DNA of 64,000 nucleotides from assembly GCA_037951105.1 (NCBI GenBank), contig JBAMJV010008074.1:1-64000 (forward strand). Direction: 5' to 3'. Shown piece after piece: positions 47,301 through 59,300 of this stretch; positions within the stretch are counted from its first letter, which is position 1; each line of letters starts with the position of its first letter. Source of the DNA: Echinarachnius parma. Its lineage: Eukaryota > Echinodermata > Echinoidea > Clypeasteroida > Echinarachniidae. A program made the translations under genes and the position numbers. Under the pieces are notes generated by a model. The model did not search any database. It saw only the letters and a list, made by a program, of their open reading frames with translations, and was not told where the DNA came from.

Positions 47301-50300
47301 TTACATGTATCCACAGGTTCTAGTTCTTTAGATAAGATTTAATGAATTGTATTTCCCTTTTCATCAACAATTATGTATAAAAAAGGAAGTCGCTTTGGTA
47401 ATAATCCTCAGTGCCTACATGTGGCATTCATAGGCTTTATTTATTGTTAATGAAAAACAATAATCTTGATATCTGAGTTATTGTAACTTGAGTCTACAGT
47501 GGCACTCAGAGGGGATAATCTCAATTTCTGTTTTTTTCCTCGAGATCTGACACTTAACTAAGAATACATGGTAGTCGTGACGTCAAAGCCATCCCTTTTA
47601 CATATAAAGATCTACATGTACTGTATGTACACCCAATGCTCCACACTGGCACACTCGCCTTTTTTGTCAGTGAAATAATTTTTTCCCCTTTTCTGGTAGC
47701 CCCGAATAAAACATTTACTGGCCAGAAAATTTTATTTTCTTGAGTAATCACTCTTTCCTGATCAAACATTATAGATGAAGCATGACATGGAAGAAAAGAA
47801 GATTTGTCTAATTTTGTCATGTTGGGTTGACAATCTGCTTGCCTGACAGCGGCAGCGGGCCAGTGTGAATGGTGAGCCCTGTACACCTGTAGGCTCTTTT
47901 AAAAGCAGTAAACCCTACCCCTACAGAAAATGTTTGTCGCAAGCTAATGGCTAGCTAGGGGCTAGCTAGCGAGGCCAACTCTGCTGAAATTGTGAGTGTG
48001 CTGCAATTTTTAAGCGTTTAATATACCCCTTTCATAGTGCACTGATTGTCATCGGATGCGTCCAGACTCAATATATTCAATATATTGCTGTTTATTCTTT
48101 CCTCTGATGAGTGAGTGTTTGGAAAGTAATATTCATATTCTGCATAATCTTAGCTTTCTGTAAAGGTATAATTCAACTTCTGTTGGTTTTTAATGAATCT
48201 ACAATTTAAGGAAATTCTGAAACATCAAATTATATATGTACACAATTTACCATCTACATAATAAATGGTATATAAAGGAAATGTGTAAATGTTACCATTC
48301 ATGCGTATGTTTAAAGTTAGATATTTACAGCTAATTTATATAGTAGTTAAAATGGAAAACATGCATGTTGTTGGCCCTACTGCTTGATTGATATTGTGGA
48401 AATGATATAAGATAAGATGAAGCAAAACTAAACCTAAAAGTCAATAAAGTTATGGAGAAATATAATTTGAAAAGTTTCATAAAAAGAGTTCAAATTCTGT
48501 ACATGTGAGTGTTGGGAAATATATTTTACATGGATTAAGTAACTTTGTGTTACTTTGAATGTAGAGTCAAGAAAAAAAACTCAGTAGGCGACCAAACTAT
48601 TTAGCAATATTTACTAAAACATGAATAGAGATAATCAGTATCATATCAATGAGCGTAAACGGTAGTTGAAACTTGAAAATGGGAATGAATATGATAACAA
48701 TATAAATAATATAACTAGAAAATAATAACAGGAACATGTAATTGTTGATGTTGACAAAAATTGAATAATTGAGTGAAGGAAGTGAAGAGTGAAAAAAAAT
48801 GAGGTTCCTTTAAAAAGTTTGACAATTAAATTAAATCATTAGACCACCTCTAATAATTGATGTCAATTGATTTTTTAAATTCTATGAACCTGTTAAATTC
48901 TGTTTTTCCCGTGGATGTAAACCCTACAAATAGCCAGAAAACAAATTCTTTCAGTCTCTGTGTTACAGCTTATTTGGAAAAACTGAAAGAGAACATTATT
49001 TAATTGAATTTGGGCTTTATGGGGCCAAATTATAGATCAATGTTTTTCAGTTGATATGAGAAGGGAATTAAATGGCAAAATCTAAACTGAAAATTGATAA
49101 AGTGCAGCAGTGGAAGCCCCAAATATTCCATGCTAAAAATTACCACGCCTCTGAGACCTCGTCTTAACTGGGAGAAATAGATTTTACCTCGATGTCATCC
49201 GAGCGACATCTGGATTTAAGAAACAGTAGGGGGTCTGGTCATAAAACACGGGTTGAGCCTTCGTCAGGCTCATGGCCGCAGTCATAACCAGCCATCCGCA
49301 AAATCCTCACTCGGGTAGTACCATAACAACCGCACCTCCCTCATCACGATCAGCTGGCGCGACACGCGAGTATCGGCGTGTGCTGTGTACTTTAGCGCTG
49401 ATATCATCTACCTGGGTAACGTTCCGCGCGCGTCTTAACTGGCCGTTTATCAGGATGTCGTCCGGACGTTACCGCGATATCACCCTGGCCCGACTAGGGT
49501 GAAACTCACCCCGATGTCGTCCTGATGTCGTCCTGATGTTATCCTGATTGGAGTGTCTTAACTGGAACGGTGTAGGATCTCATCCGGATAACATCAGGAT
49601 GTTACCTCGACTATTTTTCCCGGTTAAGACGGTGGCACCAATACTTCCTTGGCCAGGTACATACTTGTGACTCTGTGCATTGATCACTTTGTGCTTCTAC
49701 TTTCCATGTGCTTTTGATCTGGGTCCTGACTTATATAGTCAAACCTAAAACCTGTGTATATTGACCACCTAAGGGAAACAAGCAAAATGTCCACTGTAGA
49801 CAGGTGACCTCCATCTAGACAGGTTCTTTCACACTGTTTCTATCTGCAGTGGATCACTTTTGGTGGCCTTAATAGGCAGGTTGGCTGCTATAGACAAGTG
49901 GCCACTAAGACAGGTTTGACTGTTATACTTCAAAACATTTGAGTGATAGAATAGTCAATTTCAAATCATTTTGGGTCATTTCTTTGAACTTTCATTTTGT
50001 TGGGAAAATTTGTAGAGGTATATCTCCCAAAAATGTCGTTTCGCTAGATGAGACTTGTATTGACTATATGCTAGGATAAACCTATTGCGCCATACATATT
50101 TGATTTGGGGAATTTTAGAGCCTTTGCAAATACTGCACTGATGCGAGATAACAAGTTTGACGTCAAGCTCCTGCACCTACATACTTACAAAGAGTGTTTG
50201 ATTTTGATCATTTTGTTCACCCTGGACATCATTTGAATGGTAAAAATGTGTCTTTCATTTTTGCTACATGTAAACATAAGTTGAACATGGTAAATAAAAG

Positions 50301-53300
50301 TAGTCTTTGATTCAAGACTGTCATTATCGCCTATTAACATGGTAATAAGTTAGACTTAGTCTTTCAGTCTTTGGTACAGCTTTGGCTTTGGCTGTTTACA
50401 TGAATAGTAATTTAACCCAGTGTACGGGAACCTGGTGAACTATATTACAAAGTCTATGGAAATTTCATTATCCCAAAGGGAAGGGTTATTAAACACATGT
50501 GCAACTTTCACACATCACTTTATAGTGGATATATGTATTTATCCGATCACAAGCGTATTATTATTAATCCACCTTATGTCAGTCTGGTAAAAAAATAAGT
50601 CATCAGTTTCCTTTAATTAACCGGTTCAGGGCTGGTCCTGAAAAAAACTTGGGTTGGAGTCTATGGAAATTGTATGACAAATTAATATTTATTCAATAGA
50701 TTAAATATAACAATGCTACCAAACTTATGTGTCTAAATCTATTCAGCAGGATATGAATTATTGTGTGCTGCCAAAAGTCTTTACAAATATTACTTCAGTA
50801 AAAATAAACCTTAACATTCCCTTCAGAAAATATGTTAATCACAAGACAATGAATAAAATAAAATAATGTAAAAAAATCAGGTTATATTTAATACAGTCAA
50901 ACATGTGTGACTACATGTAGTACAAATTGGGGTACCATACTTATATCTAAAAAATCATCTCTTCAAACAACATTATCAGTCATAGCTCAACCACTCTCTA
51001 TTTCTTTACTTCGTATACTCTAATTTCCTTTTCTAAAGCGCTTAGAGGCTTGTTTGCATTATATAAGCGCTATATAAATTCGTCATATAATTATTATTAT
51101 TATATATAAGACCTTGGAATGGGGCTTCATTTACAATGTTAATGTATTTGCGTACTCAATTCTCTCTCTTTCCATTGCCTTTGTATACCTTTGCTATTCA
51201 GCAGATTAAATGGTTTAACCTGTCCCCTACTAGATTTTACCATCCCCATAGAGTTAATAAAGGAACCACCGTGTTCCCTGTAGGCAAGGGATTAATTGTC
51301 CCTCCCTCTATGCCTCACCTTTGTTGCGAGCTATCATTGTATCTTTAACTAAACAAAGAGCAGAGGATCAAAATGCAGTGGTGAGGGGCAAAGGGAATTC
51401 CCCATTTCGTCACCATGCCATCCCATGATATGGGCCCGCTGTGCAGTGCAGTACCGTGCAGTGTCATGAGAAGTCTTCTTTTTTGTTTTTCTTTATACAG
51501 TTATATACAGGATCCGGAAAAGCTTGAATGAACATATGCTCTGTCATTAGGCTTAGCAACACCACCAACACATTTGTGTTTTTTGTCGATGCAATTCTTT
51601 TTTCTTATCAAGTTGGTAAACTTTGCAATAAAGAGAGACAAGTTCTTGGAATATTTAATTATAACCATTTATAAGAATAGATTTTAAAATGTAGTCAGGT
51701 TGAAGTCTGCAGAAAATAATACATGTTTACCCAAAATAGGTTATCTTCAATTGGTTAAATAATTTTTTTAATTTGGATTTTTTTCTTCTTTTTTTTTTGG
51801 GGGGGGGGGGGCTAAAGATATAGAAAAAATGCATTGATTCTTGAAGTTATACTGTTTTTATTGGTGGCACTGTTAGTGTACATTGTACTTAGTTATAGTA
51901 CATAATTTAGTTTCATTATGCAGCATGAACCATTTCAATATTTGTTGTTTTCATTTGCCCTTTGTTTCATCAACATTAATTAATTAAGGGTTGCTATGTC
52001 ATTACTAAATATATCTGGATGTTTTATTTACATGTCCAGTTCAATGTATATTTGCACAAGTACAAAACAAACTTGGAGTTATCTGTTCTTTGAAAGGAAG
52101 TCTTTAAACTGTTTGGGAATTTTATTTGTGTTAGACCCCACTAGAATAGTTCTATTCCAAGTCTATTGTACACATGTAGATGACAGGGCTGAGTATGCGA
52201 CACAAGATCCTTTGAGTTGCCATTTAGGGTTCATCTAGATTTTTTGCTTGCATGTCATGAGTATGGAACTAATCTAACTACATGGTTTTAATCACATAAG
52301 TTTACTCTTGCCTTTATTTTGTGTTTGTTCTTAAATACAGTTTTGTTATTGTCATTTCTGAATTCTATACATGTATAAAGCATACACCATTTAAAGTTGT
52401 ATTCTTGTCAAACTTACTTGCATCGTCTTTCATGCCTGTTTATTTTCCTCTTACTAATTAAAGTACGCAGCCAGCTTTGGATTGTTAGGTTTTCTTGTTA
52501 ATGAAAAAATATATGATTTAAAGGGTGATTCCATCCAGAAACTTGATGTTTGCTATAGAATGAAGCGAATATGAAGGATCACGAGTGAAAATCGGAGGCA
52601 AAATGGTAGAGCAATACAAAAATTATGACAGGATGAACTTTGCTCTGATTGTGTGTATCGTTCGCAATTGCTATCGATAGTGACGTCACTTGCGAGCTGC
52701 AGCTATTTTTGACTTGTACATGAACATTTTACAAAATTCAAATTTTCTTAATAACAAAGCAAAATTATGAGCTTACAAATTCCAAAGTATAGTTGGCCCA
52801 TCGATATTCTTCTATGAATTTGTGAAAAAAAGCAGAGAGAAATTTATTTTTAGTTTAAAAAATGAGAAATAAGTGTATTTTCATGTACTAAAGGCATGGC
52901 GAGTTGCTCGTCAATGGTCTTGCATTTGGCGGCAATTTTGAAACAATTGTGCATAACTACATGATGTTCAAATAGGCATATCTCCCATGTTTCTTGTCCA
53001 ATTTTTATCAAATTTTCACCAATTATGCCTTTTATTCTGCTTTATCTCATCTAAAATCAGGCCCAGTATAGCAAATAGCACTTTATATTTCCACTCAGTG
53101 GACAAAACATGAGATCACAAAAATACATATTTTATCAACCTAGGTCTACTCTAAAACCCCTTCTTAATTGGGAAAAATAAACCTCACTTCGATGTTAACT
53201 GAGTGACTAGTGGATAAAAAACAGTAGGGGGTCAGGTCGTAAAACACGCAGCAAGCCTTCGGACCTATTCTTAATCTAAAATCCGCAAAATCCTCACTCG

Positions 53301-56300
53301 GGTAGGTTACCATAACAACCACACCTCCCTCATCACGCGAACAGCTGGGGCGACACATAGTATCGGCGCGCGCTGTGTTTTTTGTTCACGGCCATCACGT
53401 CTTCTACCCGGGTAACGTTCCGCGCGCTTCTTAATACAAGGTTTATCAGGATGTCATCCTGATGTTGTCAGGACGTCACCGCGCTATCACCCTGACCCAA
53501 CTAGGGTGAATCTTACCCCGATGTCGTCCTGATGTTGTCCTGATGTTATCCCGATTGGAGCTTCTTAATAGAAACGGTGTAGAATGTCATCCGGACAACA
53601 TCAGGACGTTACCGCGACTATTTTTCTTGATTAAGAATGCGCTTTAGGCTCTAGTTCCCTTTAGGCTTTGAGATGTTATAGAACTTGTCAATTCATGCCT
53701 CAGTCACCTGATTGTTTTATCTAGGATAGTAGATAAAAATGAAAAGCCAAATCATTTTTTATCAGGGACATTGTCAACACCTAGCTTTGTGTATGTCTGA
53801 TAGTTTTCTTGTTTGTCAATAAAATGTAAGCCTTTGAGATGTCTACAATTTGTTTAGTTATGGATATATTCACAATTGTTAGGATCCTATTTATATGGAT
53901 ATCATGGATAATTAGCATACTATTAGCATATTAGCATAATTAGCATACTATTAGCATATTAGCATAATTAGCATACTATTAGCATAATTAGCATACTATT
54001 TGCAATGTTTGTCTTTCTTGCTCTCAGTCAGATGAGAAACATTGTAAATGGTAATGCATTTGCTAGTACAAGGTCTTTATTTTTATAAAGTTTTCCTATG
54101 CTATTCTTTTAATACATCGTACAATTTTATTCTATGTTTTCTTTTATTTTGCTTTTTTGAAAACAGCAAACTGCTGAATGTCAATTGATCAATGGAGGAA
54201 GATTCAAGTATAGGATTAATGGTAAGTTTTCTCTCACCTCATTTCTCTTTTTGGGCAATTCCATAAATTCGGACGTACATTTCACACACTTCAATTAGGT
54301 ACTAAAGAAGAAGTTAATGTAAATCATACGATTTTATGTGATCAATAGATTGCAAATGATGAGTAGAAAATAATAATATGACTTATTCAGATTTTACCAC
54401 CTTAATGACCTTGTACCGATTAAAAAACACTGCATGGTCGGACGTACTCAGAGAAAATGATTTTTCTGACAAGAGGATTTCAACTGGAAAACTCTGTGAA
54501 GTTAATCATTTTTTGGGGCCAAATCATCTATTACCATGTTGATAAGATTGTAAATGATAGGAAATATAAACAAAATTGTAATATTTTCCCTTCGAAGTAT
54601 GGAATATTTACGCTTTATTTTTGTGTCGGACGTACAATGTCGGACGTACAAGACTGCCGTGTCGGACGTACATGTGTTATACCAATGCAAGTCTACTTGC
54701 TGCTGAAATATTTGCTGTAAATAGACACTTTAAGTCATAGTTAGTACGTAATGTTGTCTTAAATGGTAGATATAAATATTTTATCACTGTACCATTAAAT
54801 TTTGGCAGTATAATACAAATAAAAACACAAATAATCTTCACTAACATGAATATGCACTGATGGGACTACATGAACTAGATTTATAATGTATATTTGAAGT
54901 TTAGGGTTGATTTTTCATCACAAAATGTATGTTTGTTGTTCTTTCCTACTAAGAAAATTGTTAAATGTCCTAAGTGAGTCAAAACAAAATAATAATTATA
55001 CAACGTGGTCCACCTGAAGTATGTTTTTATGATATATTTTATAATGACAGCATGATAGTGTGTAGTATTAGTATGTAAATAGCCATACAAAAATGTGACT
55101 ATGTAATGTCCAGCCATATGATGATGATTTGTTATAATTAGGGATATGAATCACTAAGTAATTAAGAGATATTACATTTGAATACACTCTTTAATCATAG
55201 AGATAAGATACAGTGTGAATTTAAGTGTTTTAGGCTGGCAAAACTCTATATCATTTCAATGCCGTGTCGGACGTACATGGTCGGACGTACGCAAAAAGTG
55301 TACGTCCGACCACCCATTTTTTCCGTAATTAGTGATGATTGGAATTTTTTTTTTTACTCTCTGTGTAGAGGGGTTAGAACTTGCTTTGCATTGACATCCT
55401 GCCCTTTATTGGGTTCTTTGTCTTTTCGTGAAATAGAAATTAAGTGTTTTTCCGTGTCGGACGTACATGACAAAAATAGTCCTGATATTAATTAGCTAAA
55501 AATCGTAATTAAAAGAGTATTTTTCTAATTTTTTTGTGTTAATGGATTCAGAAAGTTATACTGTTTACATCTATCATGGTCAATTAATTATTCAGTCTTT
55601 TTTAATTGAAATACATAAAAAGATCAAATGGTATGTTACAGCAAAGAAAAATCAGCAACTTCAGTATGCCTTGATTTGGAAGGGTCTCTTGACCTTGAAC
55701 TTAGTCAAAACAAATTTTAACGAATGGTTTTTGACAGTTCACATTATTACCTTCAAATTGATGTATTATTTGGACCAATATGATGATTTTGAAATTTTGG
55801 CCTACTGGTTGACATATTTATGGAATTGCCCTTGGGCAATTCCATAAATTCGGACGTACATTTCACACACTTCAATTAGGTACTAAAGAAGAAGTTAATG
55901 TAAATCATACGATTTTATGTGATCAATAGATTGCAAATGATGAGTAGAAAATAATAATATGACTTATTCAGATTTTACCACCTTAATGACCTTGTACCGA
56001 TTAAAAAACACTGCATGGTCGGACGTACTCAGAGAAAATGATTTTTCTGACAAGAGGATTTCAACTGGAAAACTCTGTGAAGTTAATCATTTTTTGGGGC
56101 CAAATCATCTATTACCATGTTGATAAGATTGTAAATGATAGGAAATATAAACAAAATTGTAATATTTTCCCTTCGAAGTATGGAATATTTACGCTTTATT
56201 TTTGTGTCGGACGTACAATGTCGGACGTACAAGACTGCCGTGTCGGACGTACATGTGTTATACCAATGCAAGTCTACTTGCTGCTGAAATATTTGCTGTA

Positions 56301-59300
56301 AATAGACACTTTAAGTCATAGTTAGTACGTAATGTTGTCTTAAATGGTAGATATAAATATTTTATCACTGTACCATTAAATTTTGGCAGTATAATACAAA
56401 TAAAAACACAAATAATCTTCACTAACATGAATATGCACTGATGGGACTACATGAACTAGATTTATAATGTATATTTGAAGTTTAGGGTTGATTTTTCATC
56501 ACAAAATGTATGTTTGTTGTTCTTTCCTACTAAGAAAATTGTTAAATGTCCTAAGTGAGTCAAAACAAAATAATAATTATACAACGTGGTCCACCTGAAG
56601 TATGTTTTTATGATATATTTTATAATGACAGCATGATAGTGTGTAGTATTAGTATGTAAATAGCCATACAAAAATGTGACTATGTAATGTCCAGCCATAT
56701 GATGATGATTTGTTATAATTAGGGATATGAATCACTAAGTAATTAAGAGATATTACATTTGAATACACTCTTTAATCATAGAGATAAGATACAGTGTGAA
56801 TTTAAGTGTTTTAGGCTGGCAAAACTCTATATCATTTCAATGCCGTGTCGGACGTACATGGTCGGACGTACGCAAAAAGTGTACGTCCGACCACCCATTT
56901 TTTCCGTAATTAGTGATGATTGGAATTTTTTTTTTTACTCTCTGTGTAGAGGGGTTAGAACTTGCTTTGCATTGACATCCTGCCCTTTATTGGGTTCTTT
57001 GTCTTTTCGTGAAATAGAAATTAAGTGTTTTTCCGTGTCGGACGTACATGACAAAAATAGTCCTGATATTAATTAGCTAAAAATCGTAATTAAAAGAGTA
57101 TTTTTCTAATTTTTTTGTGTTAATGGATTCAGAAAGTTATACTGTTTACATCTATCATGGTCAATTAATTATTCAGTCTTTTTTAATTGAAATACATAAA
57201 AAGATCAAATGGTATGTTACAGCAAAGAAAAATCAGCAACTTCAGTATGCCTTGATTTGGAAGGGTCTCTTGACCTTGAACTTAGTCAAAACAAATTTTA
57301 ACGAATGGTTTTTGACAGTTCACATTATTACCTTCAAATTGATGTATTATTTGGACCAATATGATGATTTTGAAATTTTGGCCTACTGGTTGACATATTT
57401 ATGGAATTGCCCTTTTCTTACTTGAAATTGATTTTTTTTATTTATTTTTTTCTCATTTGAAATATGAATAGGCATTTTGATTATTGCTGTCCGTCAGTCT
57501 GTAAATCCGTTTTTACGATAACTCAATTATAAATTGAAAGACAATCATCAAACCTGGTAGCTGCATTGTATGTACCTTGAAGAGGTAACAATCTGGAAAG
57601 CTATAAGGTCAAAGGTCACATGAAATATATGCCACATTTTAATTATGAGCAATATCACTGCATGCAGAGAGTAATCATAAGCTGTTTCTGTGGAAGCATC
57701 TGTGCTGTCAAACCTGAGTTTCTATTATTTTGCTGTAAATGTTTAGGTTACCACTGAGCACTGGACAATTTTGTATATATTACAATTTTCATTGTATTTT
57801 CTTTTTCATTGAAGGCTGTCCAGCATATGCCTAGAAGCCCAAAAATAATGTTCCTGCTCCAGTCCAAAACCTAGAGACTAGTTCCTTCGACATCATGATA
57901 TTATGTGCTGTGACTTTCAAACCAGGGTTTCTGTTATTTTGCTGTAAATGTTCAGGTTACCACTGGACGACATGATAGATTACAATTTTCATTGTATTTT
58001 TCTTGTTCCTAATACTATTATAGGCTGTCCAGCGTATGCCTACGTGTCCGAAGATGATATGCCTGCTCCAGTCCATAACCTAGAGACTATAATTCCTCCA
58101 ACATGTATATGACATGTATATGTTGTTGTGTGATGTGACTGTCAAATCTGGTTTTCTTATATTTTGTTGTATATATCCAGGTTACAAATGGACAACATGA
58201 TATATTACAATTTTCTTGTTCCTAATACTATTAAAGGCTGTCCAGCGTATGCCTACGAGTCGGAAAATGATGTGGCTGCTCCAGTCCAAAACCTAGAGAC
58301 TAGTTTCTTCTACACTTCCTGCGCTCCGACCATTGAGCCAGCGTTTGCTCTCCAGGCCTCCTCCTGTCATCTGATGAACTGTTCTGACTCAAGCAGGAAT
58401 CAGTATCTGGGACTTAACGTCACCTTCAAACTGGAGCCGTACAGTAAGTGCAAGAACTTTGTAAACCTGCTGTAAACTTATAGCCTTACCTTTGAAACAT
58501 GTTCATGTTCTGCATGATATCCTCCAATACATCCTTTGAGTCTTATGTTACATTGTTTTCCATGTCTCATACTTCAAGCTGGACTGTTATGGCATTAACA
58601 TCACCTTTAGAATTGAGCCATGTAGTGAATGCAAGAACTTTGTAGATTTGCTTGATTTTGCCCCATGTGTCCTGCACCAAAGCCTTCATAATCTAGCTCA
58701 CCAGGCCTTAAAGGGACAGGTCCACTTTTACAAAACGTCTGAACAGCTTTCAGTTGACGGATGGGGATCAATGTAACACGCACAAAAAAAAAGAGCGAAC
58801 AGCCCTCTAATTTGGATTCTACGAATGAAAAACGAATGCGTCCCTCCATTTAAACTATATATCGGTCAATAAAGGAGTTCAACTGATTTAGCATAATATT
58901 ACAACAATATACATGTAGTACTAATTCTCGTAAAGGTATTGTGAAGCAGACATTTGTTAACGTATGTCACGGAAAAAGATCTCAAAAAGAAAGAATAAAT
59001 AATTACATGTAGTCAGTTTAAGCGATGTTTGGGTATTTTGCTTGGTAAACGCTCACACATTAGTACTTATGCGCGAGTCACGTAGCTAGCGCGGGTCACG
59101 TAGGGGTCATGCATACCGATCTGGCACTCCGTGAAATCTATGTACAAACTTACTCACCGGCCGAAAATATGTATGTACCTACATGTAATTAACCGACGTC
59201 CCTCAGTTTATTCAGTTTTAGGTCTATAACTCCACGAAAAAGAGATTTCAAGCCCTAATTTTTTCAGGCATGCTATTAAATGACATTTCCTTTCATATAA

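Larger units (their letters stand above)
49631..52517. other. Intron sequence with few recognised features
   Basis: Apart from two family N modules and a SINE tail, it is AT-rich, with a poly-G run near 51800. No exon was found. Confidence 0.5.

Noticed and set aside
49272-49502. 76-codon open frame in element C1
   Set aside because: It is not kept in the homologous C2 and runs through the word repeats.
55178-55495. 105-codon frames in elements B1 and B2, identical in both copies
   Set aside because: The identity follows from the exact duplication. No transposase-like motif is visible.
57606-57618. Functional nuclear-receptor response element
   Set aside because: The motif is exact but short and isolated, and it is listed only as a possible site.
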